Source of the DNA: RYN-230 sp963834515
GTDB taxonomy: Bacteria; Actinomycetota; Actinomycetes; Streptosporangiales; Streptosporangiaceae
Direction: 5' to 3'
Length of the DNA: 64,000 bases
NCBI GenBank assembly: GCA_963834515.1
Contig: CAWICB010000003.1
Location: 558,001 to 622,000, forward strand
Made by a program: the position numbers and the translations under genes. Below the pieces are notes generated by a model. That model searched no databases and was not told the origin of the DNA. It worked only from the letters and a program-made list of their open reading frames with translations. Positions 34,836 to 42,786 of the stretch are shown here, piece after piece. The number at the start of each line of letters is the position of its first letter. Position 1 is the first letter of the stretch.

Positions 34836-36216
34836 TCAGTGCGTGTCGACCGGCAGCCGGTGTGACATGCCGATCCCCTGGCGGTCAGGGACGAGGGCGG
34901 CGGCGCGCTGGTTCTGGGGAATGGCGGAGGCGACCGCGTCGTCGAGCAGAGTGCCCTGCGCGACGAGGGCCGGGCGTCTTTTCGGCGGGACATCGGGGAT
35001 CAGGGCATCAAGCAAGGCCCGGAGCCGCCGGGCGACCTGGTACTGGTTCGCGCCGAAGGCACGGATCTCGTCGAGGGCGAGCTCGACGAGATCGTCCCAG
35101 GTCGGCGTCGGGTAGACGAGCCGGACTTCGCCGTGGCTGTCGGTGACGGTCCCGGTGGACAGGTGCTTGGGCGCGGCGTACCGCAGCACATCCTCGATGC
35201 GGTCGAGTGACTGTACGGCGGTCGTGGGGTCGTTGATGGCCGGGGAAAGTGCCTTGATCGCGACATCGACCAGCATCCGGATGGCGAAGGCCGGATCATC
35301 GTCGAGTGTCCGCTCGTCCCCGAGTATCACAGCGCGGCGGAGCTGCCGCTCGGGCAGCGCGCGCGGCCCGTAGACGTTGAGCAGCGTGCCGCTGGCCGGG
35401 ACATGATCCCCTATGGCCGGCACGAGTTCGATGACGGCGTCGTATTTCTGGGCGAGGTCCGCGAACCCGGTCCGGTCGAGCGCCACCACGACCTGGCCCA
35501 CGCGGCCTACCGAAACCGTCTGAACCGGCGTGAGCCCTTCCAGGGATCGCGCCGTCTTCTGGGCCGTGGCGGCGTCGGACCCGCTGTCCGGGTACACGGC
35601 GTCAAACACCTCGCGGGCTTCGCTGTCGAACGGCCTGGACCACGCTGGCCACCCGGAGGCCGTTGGACGTGCGGTCGATGAGCGCGAGGAACATCAGAAT
35701 GCTGTAGAGCGTCAGGAGCAGCGCGGCGATGAGCGTCCTGGTCGGCACGAACGCTGCGGTCCCGCGGCCGACCTGGGCGGTGGAGACGAGCGCGAACAAG
35801 AACGTGGCGCTGAACGTGCTGAGCGCGAACCTCAGCGTCCGGTCACGGTTGATCCAGGCCACAAAGCGGGGCGAGAACTCGCTCGTGCCGAACTGGACCA
35901 CCATCAAGATGACTGCGGTGACGAAACCCGTGAACGCGAGCATGCCGCTGCCCAGCGCGGACAGAGCTGCACTGGCACTCGACGCGCTGATCGAGTGGAT
36001 GAGGTGAACCGGGTCCGCCTCGTCCCAGCGCATCAGGCCGAAGCTGAGAGCCAGCGCCACGAGCACATACACCGCGGGAATGAACCAGAGGCTCTCCCAC
36101 ACCCGGCGAGCGGTGATCTTCGCGAAGTGAGCCGAGCCGTGAAAATTGGCGCTCGCGGCCCGGCGCCCGCGGCTGCTATCCGCATTCCCCATCGTGTGGC
36201 CTGCCTTCTGCCTCAT
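34836..36216 (-). pseudogene. DUF2254 membrane protein gene with a frameshift
   Basis: The N-terminal part (36216-35602) has the DUF2254 membrane domain: VWESLWFIPAVYVLVALALS, TGFVTAVILMVVQFGTSEFS, PRFVAWINRDRTLRFALSTF. The C-terminal part (from 35609, another frame) carries the soluble DUF2254 domain (RRAVILGDERTLDDDPAFAI, LSPAINDPTTAVQSLDRIED). At the junction the first frame ends ...VRQRSPRGV while the second reads ...SEAREVFDAVYP, which is the expected family sequence. A single-base indel between about 35612 and 35630 therefore splits the gene. It could be a real pseudogene, a sequencing error or, less likely, programmed frameshifting. Confidence 0.75.
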
Positions 36217-36227
36217 GCGAGTGTCGG

Positions 36228-36490
36228 TGGCATTTGCCTGAGGCGGCGTTTACCAGATTGCTTGCCGAGCTCTTCACTTGCGGAAATGATGAGGCGGCCG
36301 TCTCGGCCGCGGTCAGGGGGAGGCTCGCCCTTCACAGGCTTGATCGCCGTGTCCAGGCTCGGCAGCGAGTTCTGCAGCGCCGTGATCGGCGGCCCGAATG
36401 CGGACTGCGCCTCGGCGGCGAGCGTTGTCGCGTCAGTCCTGGCGCTGCTCAGTGTGGTCTGCGCATGCCGGGCCGTGGTGCGTATCTCAT
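36228..36490 (-). pseudogene. Decayed duplicate of the lipoprotein gene at 39429-39854
   Basis: ATG 36490 keeps the same ribosome binding site and first codons (MRYAPRPG) as the intact gene, but a stop follows after 13 codons and the signal peptide/lipobox part is deleted. A different frame then matches the body of the lipoprotein (TLSSARTDATTLAAEAQSAF, PPITALQNSLPSLDTAI), followed by another frameshift. Composite promoter copy 5 upstream is intact. Confidence 0.8.
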
Positions 36491-36534
36491 ATGTCCTCCG
36501 GAATGTTACGGATCCGCTGCCCATCTTCACGCGA

Positions 36535-36591
36535 AGGCTCGCACGCCGGCGGGCGACCCGTCATCACCTGCCGGACCGATTCACCTAGGTG
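36535..36591 (-). promoter_or_regulatory. Composite promoter copy 5, facing the lipoprotein pseudogene
   Basis: Operator CACCTAGGTG 36582-36591, AGGTGATG 36569-36562, GGGTCGCCC 36559-36551, -10-like GAGCCT 36540-36535. All parts are preserved although the gene behind it is dead. Confidence 0.72.
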
Positions 36592-36694
36592 GAACGGCGG
36601 CCAGAAAGACGGCTCACGAGCCCGTCCAAGTGCCAGCAGCAAGGCGCCCGGAGTGCGGCCGATCCAGCTGACGCTAAGCAGCGGGTTCCGGTGT

Positions 36695-37351
36695 TCAGGC
36701 GCTGGCGTCGCTCTTGGGGCCCAGCCGCAGGGACAGCCACTCCGCATAGGACCTGGACTCATCCGGGCCGGGTTCCGCACCACCGGGCAGGGCCTGGGCG
36801 AACACCAGCGCGGCGGTGGCCTCGAGTTCGCTGCGCAGCAGGCCTGCGGGCCCGGTCGCCTCGAACCCCAGGGTCCACCAGTCCCGGCCACACACGCGGA
36901 CCTCGGTGAGTTCCACCTCGCATCCCGGCTCCCCGCCCTCCGCGGCGAGTGCCGCGACCGGCCCGCCGGCCGGCGGGAACCGGCTGATCCGCCGCCTCTT
37001 GCGCACCGGCCGCCAGCCGGCCGGATCACCGCTGCCGGGGCTGAGCGGGCGGCAGGGAAAGGACCACTTCTGCCAGGACTCCAGGCGGCCGCGGGCGCGT
37101 CCCGCCACCTCGAGCATTCCCGGGCTCCCGCGGTAGGACTTTACCTCCAGGGCCTGGCCCCCGCGGATCTTCACCGACAGCCCGGGCAACTGCGGATCGA
37201 GCAGGTAGGTGTCCTCGCGTGACTCCGTCGCGGCCGGGAACCGCCCGAACCATCCGGCCACCGCGGCCTCCAGCTGGCCCGCGAAGATCCAGCGCACCTC
37301 AAGGCTGCCGGTAGCCTCGGCGACCGGGCTCCCGGGCCGTTCAGCCTCCAT
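36695..37351 (-). CDS. Conserved hypothetical protein, paralogue of the gene at 7508-8113 (possibly CYTH-like)
   Basis: About 218 aa from ATG 37351, with AGAAGGA 8 bases upstream. MEAERPGSPVAEATGSLEVR leads into RWIFAGQLEAAVAGWFGRFP. REDTYLL, VKIRGGQALEVK and VAGRARGRLESWQKWSF then match the 7.5-kb copy closely. Probably a single alpha/beta domain, soluble. The repeated 'VK(I/L)RGG..LEVK' resembles CYTH beta-strands, but key acidic residues are missing, so no enzymatic role is claimed. It stands alone on the minus strand. Confidence 0.7.
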   Translation of the reverse strand: MEAERPGSPVAEATGSLEVRWIFAGQLEAAVAGWFGRFPAATESREDTYLLDPQLPGLSVKIRGGQALEVKSYRGSPGMLEVAGRARGRLESWQKWSFPCRPLSPGSGDPAGWRPVRKRRRISRFPPAGGPVAALAAEGGEPGCEVELTEVRVCGRDWWTLGFEATGPAGLLRSELEATAALVFAQALPGGAEPGPDESRSYAEWLSLRLGPKSDASA

Positions 37352-37498
37352 CGTCACATCCTTCTGACACTGGCCGCCGGCTACGGCATCACGAAACCGC
37401 GGGCGCGGGGCCGGGCAGGATCATGGTGTCCCCTCCTCAGGTACCGGGGTGCTGGTGGGCGTGACCGGTACCAGGGCCGCGGTGGCCGGGCCGGCAGC

Positions 37499-37690
37499 TC
37501 ACCATGCGCCGGCTACCACCGTGACCGGCACGAACGTGCCCAGGAACTCGGTGGTCAGCCGGATCCACAACGGCCGCTGGCGTAGGGTGTCTTCCCCGGA
37601 CCGGGTGAGGGAGCATCGCCCGAGCGATGCGGCGTGCTCGGTATCAATATCGTCGGTGACGTCGGCCGTGGCGGGTCCTCCACTAGCTTC
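37499..37690 (-). pseudogene. Possible aquaporin (MIP) N-terminal relic
   Basis: On the minus strand a frame reads ...TLRQRPLWIRLTTEFLGTFV then PVTVVAGAW and stops at 37499. 'RL..EFLGTF..V' is the usual first-helix start of MIP channels. Nothing of the NPA-containing remainder is present. The remaining ~150 bases up to the DUF2252 gene show no gene. Confidence 0.35.
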
Positions 37691-37721
37691 CTGGTTCGGA
37701 TGGGCGGACCTGGGTCCGGTG

Positions 37722-39194
37722 TTAGATTTCGGTGCTGGCTTCGGCCTTGCCGTTTCTCACGGCGGCCTGGAGCGCGGCGTAGTCGCGTTCGTTCTGGTCG
37801 GCGTAGGTTTCGGCGAAGTCGGCGATGGCCTGGTCGAACTTGGCCGAGCCGCCGAGGTAGGCGGCCAGCGCGATGCGGTCCCCGGAGCAGGCATGTGCCC
37901 GGGCCAGGGTCCACCCGCACAGCCGGGCGTACAGTGCCATGCCTGATGGGATCATCTGCTCGATCGGCGCGGAGAGCTTCCAGTCCTTCAGCTGGCGGAC
38001 GTAGAAGTCGCGGTCTATCCCGTCTACTGGGTTGGCGACGCGGGTCCAGCCGAGGAAGATGTCGCTCTCGGCTTGCATGATGTGCTGCCCGGCGACGACC
38101 CGCTCGCCCTGGTTGGCGTACTGGCTGCGCCCGGCGTACTCGGCCAGGACCGACGGCTGGGCCTCCTTGGCCTGCAGGAACAGCGGCTCGGTGCCGTCCA
38201 CGCCGTCCATCAGCACGACATAGGCCCGGGTGCCGACACTGCCCACCCCCACCACCTTGCGGGCCACCTGCACCATGGCGAACTGCTCGAGCAGGTGCCG
38301 CCGGTCGGATTGCAGGGTGCGCCGGTACTTGCCCAGCACGGTGTTCAGCAGCTGGTAGATCGCGTCGGCCTGCACGTCGGCGAAGATGTCCTCGACCGGG
38401 ACGATCAGCGGGGGGTCGCTGATGATCCGCCGCTGCCCGTCGACCACGGTGGTCAGCTTGCCCACGGCCTTCATGGTGTCGGCGGTGTGCGCCTTGGCCA
38501 ACAGCTTCCCGGCCTTCTTGAAGCTTTTCTTCTTCATCTGGGACCGGAACTGGGCCAGCACCGGCTCGATGTCCAGGTGCGCGTACCAGACGTCCAGGAA
38601 CGGCTGCTGCGCGAACCCCTGCATCGCGGTGCGGTAGCCCTTGGCTGCCGCGAGGACGATCTTGCGCCGGTCCTTGGCCGGGAACCCGTTGTCCCGCCCG
38701 GCCACGGCCAGGCTCGCGGCCAGCCGCTTGACATCCCACTCGAACGGGCCGGGCAGGGTCTCGTCGAAGTCGTTGACGTCGAAGACCAGGTTGCGCTCCG
38801 GCGAGGCGAACGCGCCGAAATTGGACAGGTGCGCATCCCCGCACAGCTGCACCCGCAGCCCCGACGTGGGCGTTGTGGCCAGGTCGGCCGCCATCGGCAG
38901 CGCCGCGCCCCGGTAGAACGTGAACGCCGACACCAGCATCCGCCCGTGCCGCACCGGCACCAGCTCCGGCACCCGCGACTTGGCCTGGCCTAGCAGCAGC
39001 CCGACCGGATCCCGCCCGGGGCCCGGCGAGAACTCGGCATTAGATTCCAGCGGGGCCAGCGCCCTGGCGTCCTGACCCCGGGCCACCCGGTCCGCCCGGC
39101 TCAGCTGCTCCACCGTCCCGTTCTGCCCCGGACCCGGGCCAGATGCCCGCGCGGCAGACCTCCTCGCCGCGACTCCCTCAGTCTTCACAGTCAT
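37722..39194 (-). CDS. DUF2252 family protein (490 aa)
   Basis: ATG 39194 follows AAGGAG; a GTG two codons earlier is less well placed. Family segments: RMLVSAFTFYRGAALPMAAD, LCGDAHLSNFGAFASPERNL, FDVNDFDETLPGPFEWDVKR, LAASLAVAGRDNGF, then GVGSVGTRAYVVLMDG and QAKEAQPSVL. DUF2252 has a protein-kinase-like/aminoglycoside-phosphotransferase-like fold, and the GDAHLSN and DVNDFDE motifs resemble its catalytic loop and metal site. Cytoplasmic, substrate unknown. A 51-aa gene lies 32 bases upstream in the same direction. Confidence 0.85.
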   Translation of the reverse strand: MTVKTEGVAARRSAARASGPGPGQNGTVEQLSRADRVARGQDARALAPLESNAEFSPGPGRDPVGLLLGQAKSRVPELVPVRHGRMLVSAFTFYRGAALPMAADLATTPTSGLRVQLCGDAHLSNFGAFASPERNLVFDVNDFDETLPGPFEWDVKRLAASLAVAGRDNGFPAKDRRKIVLAAAKGYRTAMQGFAQQPFLDVWYAHLDIEPVLAQFRSQMKKKSFKKAGKLLAKAHTADTMKAVGKLTTVVDGQRRIISDPPLIVPVEDIFADVQADAIYQLLNTVLGKYRRTLQSDRRHLLEQFAMVQVARKVVGVGSVGTRAYVVLMDGVDGTEPLFLQAKEAQPSVLAEYAGRSQYANQGERVVAGQHIMQAESDIFLGWTRVANPVDGIDRDFYVRQLKDWKLSAPIEQMIPSGMALYARLCGWTLARAHACSGDRIALAAYLGGSAKFDQAIADFAETYADQNERDYAALQAAVRNGKAEASTEI

Positions 39195-39226
39195 GGCCAC
39201 TCCTTCTTCTTCCGTCTAGGCCGGAG

Positions 39227-39382
39227 TTACCGGTCATCGTCCTGTTCCTCCAGCGCGGCCGCGATCGCGCCCGCCGCCTTTCCCCGGGCCGCCCGCTCAG
39301 CCGGTGTCAGCCCGCCAAGCCCCCAATCCAGCCGGTATCGCTGGGTGTGCCGCGCTGTTGCCTCGGCCGTCGGAGCGCTCAT
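39227..39382 (-). CDS. 51-aa small protein upstream of DUF2252
   Basis: ATG 39382, preceded by AGAGGA, opens a 52-codon frame ending TAA 39227. The product is MSAPTAEATARHTQRYRLDW, GLGGLTPAERAARGKAAGAI, AAALEEQDDDR. Codon composition is typical of the region, and the gene is followed at 32 bases by the DUF2252 gene with its own ribosome binding site, so the two are probably one operon. Soluble, helical, unknown function. Confidence 0.6.
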   Translation of the reverse strand: MSAPTAEATARHTQRYRLDWGLGGLTPAERAARGKAAGAIAAALEEQDDDR

Positions 39383-39428
39383 CACCGGTTCCTCTCTATC
39401 CGCTGCCGGCGTGACGGCTGGGCACTGC

Positions 39429-39854
39429 TCACTGGCATTTGCCTTCTGCGGCGTTCACCAGATCGCTGGCCGAGCTCTTCACTTGCGTGAGCGATGAGGC
39501 GACCGACTCGGCCGCGCTCAGCGGAGGCTGGCCCTTCGCGGAGTTGATCGCCGTGTCCAGGCCGGACAGCGAGTTGTGCAGCGCGGTGATCTGCGGCGAG
39601 AACGTGGACTTCGCTTCGCTGGCGAGCGTTTTCGCGTTAGTGCTGACGCTGCTCAGCGCGGTCTGCAGGGAGCTAAGGCCGTTCTTGGCCACGTCAACAT
39701 GGTCGAGGTTCTGGACAGAGGTCTTGAGCTGGCCGGCGGCGGTGCAGTAGGCCGGCTTGCTGCTGCTGCATCCGGCGGCGAGCCCGGACAGGATCATGGT
39801 TGCTGCAGGGAGAAGCAGCCATCTGTGCAGGCCTGGCCGTGCTGCATATCTCAT
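39429..39854 (-). CDS. Secreted lipoprotein, helical, unknown function (141 aa)
   Basis: ATG 39854 has GGAGG 4 bases upstream (GGAGGACAT-ATG). MRYAARPGLHRWLLLPAATM is followed by ILSGLAAGC, a lipobox with the Cys at about residue 29. The mature part is Ser/Ala/Lys-rich and helical (TALSSVSTNAKTLASEAKST) with a Cys at its very end (EGKCQ) and one near its start. It would be anchored on the outer face of the membrane. It is driven by composite promoter copy 6. A dead duplicate with the same promoter lies at 36228-36490. Confidence 0.8.
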   Translation of the reverse strand: MRYAARPGLHRWLLLPAATMILSGLAAGCSSSKPAYCTAAGQLKTSVQNLDHVDVAKNGLSSLQTALSSVSTNAKTLASEAKSTFSPQITALHNSLSGLDTAINSAKGQPPLSAAESVASSLTQVKSSASDLVNAAEGKCQ

Positions 39855-39942
39855 ATGTCCTCCGGGATGCCAGTGCTGATCACGCGCTGCCAGGACCAGC
39901 CGGTACCGCCCGCCTCGCACTGAGTCGCTGCTCATCACCTGG

Positions 39943-39999
39943 ACGCTCGCACGTCGGCAGGCGGCCCGTCATCACCTGCCGACCCGATTCACCTAGGTG
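39943..39999 (-). promoter_or_regulatory. Composite promoter copy 6, facing the lipoprotein gene
   Basis: Operator CACCTAGGTG 39990-39999, AGGTGATG 39977-39970, GGGCCGCCT 39967-39959, -10-like GAGCGT 39948-39943. Predicted leader is about 80 bases with a normal ribosome binding site. Confidence 0.8.
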
Positions 40000-40055
40000 G
40001 AACGGCGGCCAGAGTCCGGCCTATCGAGCTGGCCGTGACCAGCGGGTCCCGGAGT

Positions 40056-40790
40056 TCAGGCGAAAATGTTGACGGCCCGGGCGATCACCAGGCCGAGGAC
40101 CGCGATCGAGACGAGCGACTGCACCCCCATCGCGGCCTTCGCCCAGCGCACCATCGGCATCGTGTCAGTGGGGCTGAACGCCACGGAAGCCGTGAGTCCG
40201 AGGTACAGGTAGTCGAAGAACAGCGGGCGCCATCCTGCGGGCGCGAGTTCCGGGTTCATATGCTGCGGGAACGCCAGGTCGGGGTGCGCGGGGTTGCCGT
40301 GCGCGCGGGCGGCCGGACCGCCGCCGTCGAGTTCCCAGTAGAGCAGCGCGAACACGACAACGTTGATCACAAACACGCCGTTGCCGACCAGCAGGAGCCG
40401 GGGCCCCGACTTCGTTACCCCGCCTCCCTTGATGAGCAGGTGGAGAAGCAGGAGGGTCGATGCGAGAGCCGTCACGAGCAGCACGGCCAGCAGGGCGAGA
40501 GAGAGCAGCCGAACCAGCCTCGTCCGGCGATCGATGCGGCCCGGGTCGGCCACGATCAGCGCAACCAGCAGCACCCCCGCGAACAACAGCACCCACCTGG
40601 GTTCCGCCCGGACGCCGTTGGGAAGCAGCACAGTCAGGACGATCGCCGCGATCGCGGCTACTGCCATCGGCCAGCGATGGTCGCCGCGTACCGGAGCCGG
40701 TCCGCCAGCCTGACTAGCCGCCTTGACCGGCCCGTCGTCAGGCATTGTCGGCCGGGATGACCGGCCCGCCACCGGTGACGGGCCGGTCAT
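40056..40790 (-). CDS. Membrane protein, DUF1345-like (244 aa)
   Basis: ATG 40790 is preferred over 40820 because promoter copy 7 predicts transcription starting near 40817. AGGATGCCGGG precedes it. There are about six helices: WPMAVAAIAAIVLTVLLPNG, WVLLFAGVLLVALIVADPG, LLSLALLAVLLVTALASTLL, NGVFVINVVVFALLYWEL and two at the C-terminus. The end, FFDYLYLGLTASVAFSPTDT then MPMVRWAKAAMGVQSLVS, resembles the pore-like C-terminus of DUF1345 and two-TM ion channels. An ion-channel-like role is possible but unproven. Confidence 0.65.
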   Translation of the reverse strand: MTGPSPVAGRSSRPTMPDDGPVKAASQAGGPAPVRGDHRWPMAVAAIAAIVLTVLLPNGVRAEPRWVLLFAGVLLVALIVADPGRIDRRTRLVRLLSLALLAVLLVTALASTLLLLHLLIKGGGVTKSGPRLLLVGNGVFVINVVVFALLYWELDGGGPAARAHGNPAHPDLAFPQHMNPELAPAGWRPLFFDYLYLGLTASVAFSPTDTMPMVRWAKAAMGVQSLVSIAVLGLVIARAVNIFA

Positions 40791-40824
40791 CCCGGCATCC
40801 TGCAGTACCGCTGTCCACACCCGC

Positions 40825-40881
40825 AGCCTGACGCGTATGTGGTTAGCCAGACATCACCTTCTGTCGCTATCCACCTAGGTG
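40825..40881 (-). promoter_or_regulatory. Composite promoter copy 7, facing the DUF1345-like gene
   Basis: Operator CACCTAGGTG 40872-40881, AGGTGATG 40859-40852, degenerate third block TGGCTAACC 40849-40841, -10-like CAGGCT 40830-40825. It is the most diverged complete copy, but spacing is exact. Confidence 0.7.
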
Positions 40882-41228
40882 AAACCGCCCGCTAGTTCCG
40901 ACTCGCTGGGGCTCAGCGACGGAGTAACGGACTCACTCGGGCTCGGGCTAGAAGACGGGGTCGTGCTAGGTGAAGGCGCTGACCGGGTCCGTGCCGGCGG
41001 TCGCGCTCTTGCTGAGACGACAGGCTGGCGCGGTAGGCACTGTCAGTCAACGCAGGGATGGCAGCGCAGCTGGATACCGAGGCTGCGGCGTGCTTGCCTG
41101 GTGGCGCTGGCCACAGGCGGGCCCGCCATGCTGATCGAGATGACGCAGACACTCGCCAGAGAACCGAGAGCGGTCAACAGGGCGTGCCTTGTCTTACCGG
41201 CACGGCAGCGGCCCGGCGACGTACCGCG
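40882..41228. other. Gap with a Ser-Pro-rich coding relic on the minus strand
   Basis: On the minus strand one frame reads SAPSPSTTPSSSPSPSESVT then PSLSPSESELAGGFT and stops inside promoter copy 7. This looks like the tail of a secreted protein linker, but no start, signal or domain is visible upstream, so no gene is called. The rest of the gap shows nothing recognisable. Confidence 0.35.
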
Positions 41229-42584
41229 TCATCCTCTGGCACCGTCCCCGCTCGGCGGGGCTGTTTGATTCGCCGCGCCTGCGGCGGCCCGCTGGCGGAT
41301 GGCGACGCGGTACTTGACGCCTTCCACGGTGAGGAAGCCGCTGATGACTGCGATCATGATGGGCGCGGTCTCCAGCGGCCCGATAGCCGTCAGGAAGGCC
41401 GCCATCAGCACCATGGCGAACGGCACGGAGACGACGGCGCCGGGGACGGCAGCGAGCATGCAGCTGAACGCCAGCCCCAGTGGCAGGCCGGGGATGACGT
41501 CGTGGACGAGGACCCCGGCCGTTCCGCCGAGGAACAGGGTCACGAACAGGGGCCCGCCGACGAAGCCGGTCTCATTGGCCACCGCGAAGGTGAACATCTT
41601 CGCGATCAGCACGACGACGAGCAGGCCGACTCCGAGGGTGCCCGCGTACTTGATCACCGTCTTGAGCTGGTCGGTGCCCGTGAACATGGTCAGCGGCAGT
41701 AGCACGCCGACGACGCCGAACAACAGGCCGCCCAGCGTAGCTTTCGCGATGCCCGGGAGCTTCAGCAGGCCGAAGAGCACCGCCGTCAGTTTGGCGACCA
41801 CGGCCAGCACCGCCACCACGACGGCCGCGAAGAGGCCTATGGGGATCGCGGCGAGCATCTGCCAGTCATGGAACCTGTACGGCGGCACCCTGAAGGCTTC
41901 CAGGAACACCGTGCCGACGAGGGCGAAGTAGATAGCGAACGAGACGGCCGATGCGATAATCGTCCCGAGCATGGCCTTTGAGAACCGTTGCCCGCCGCCA
42001 GGTTTGGAGCCCTCCAGGATCAGCGCTACCACGATCAGCACGCTGGAGAACAGCCCGCCGAACGCGCCCGCCATGCCCGTCAGCGTGTTCAGCCGGGTGT
42101 CATCTTTGCTGAACTTTCTCCGCCGGGACAGCCAGGTACCGGCCCCGCCGCCGATGGAACCCAGAGCCTTCTCCGGGCCGAGGCTGGCGCCTCCGATCAG
42201 TGAGACTGCCGACACGAGCACCAGTCCCGGCACCTCGCGCGGGTTGATCTCCTCCGACTGCAGGTCCTCGAACAGGCCAGGAAGCTTCTCGGGCACCTTC
42301 ATCAGCTGCCGTATCAGGCCGACCACGAGGCCGGCCCCCGCGGTGGCGGCGATCCACCACCAGTGCCCGCCCAACCAGTGCGGATTGGTATCGGTGTACC
42401 ACTTGCCGCCATGCCCGGTCACTCCGATAAACACCAGGCCGGCAAACGCGCCGAAAACCCCGAGGGTGAGCGCGGACACCACAATGACCCAGAACTCCCG
42501 TGTCCGGGTGAACGGCAGCGGCGGGGCCTGCTCGGTTGACGGGGCCTGCTCGGGTGACGCGGCCGGTTCGGTGCTGGCGCTCAT
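41229..42584 (-). CDS. ClC-family chloride channel/transporter
   Basis: 451 aa from ATG 42584, with GAGGAGG 9 bases upstream. ClC fold with selectivity-filter segments: GGASLGPEKALGSIGGG (variant of the GxEGP loop, here GPEKA), GMAGAFGGLFSSVLIVVALI, and FAVANETGFVGGPLFVTLFL (corresponding to the GxFxP region). The conserved external-gate Glu of GREGP appears as GPEK, so proton coupling cannot be assumed. It moves Cl- or a similar anion across the membrane. No composite promoter copy is directly upstream. The SulP gene further upstream (42787) may or may not read through the ~200-base gap. Confidence 0.82.
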   Translation of the reverse strand: MSASTEPAASPEQAPSTEQAPPLPFTRTREFWVIVVSALTLGVFGAFAGLVFIGVTGHGGKWYTDTNPHWLGGHWWWIAATAGAGLVVGLIRQLMKVPEKLPGLFEDLQSEEINPREVPGLVLVSAVSLIGGASLGPEKALGSIGGGAGTWLSRRRKFSKDDTRLNTLTGMAGAFGGLFSSVLIVVALILEGSKPGGGQRFSKAMLGTIIASAVSFAIYFALVGTVFLEAFRVPPYRFHDWQMLAAIPIGLFAAVVVAVLAVVAKLTAVLFGLLKLPGIAKATLGGLLFGVVGVLLPLTMFTGTDQLKTVIKYAGTLGVGLLVVVLIAKMFTFAVANETGFVGGPLFVTLFLGGTAGVLVHDVIPGLPLGLAFSCMLAAVPGAVVSVPFAMVLMAAFLTAIGPLETAPIMIAVISGFLTVEGVKYRVAIRQRAAAGAANQTAPPSGDGARG

Positions 42585-42786
42585 AGCGCGAACCTCCTCG
42601 CGGAGCAGCTCGCACACCCAGCCGCAGCCGACGGCAACAGCCCGCAGCAGAGTGGGCCGGCTCGATTAGCTACCGGGCGCATCAACGATCCCCGACTTCG
42701 CATCTTGCCTCCAGCGGTGCGTGACCAGGCTCCCGCCCTGGGTATGCAGCGGGCGCCGCGCCACGCCTTCGGATCGATTCGGTCAT

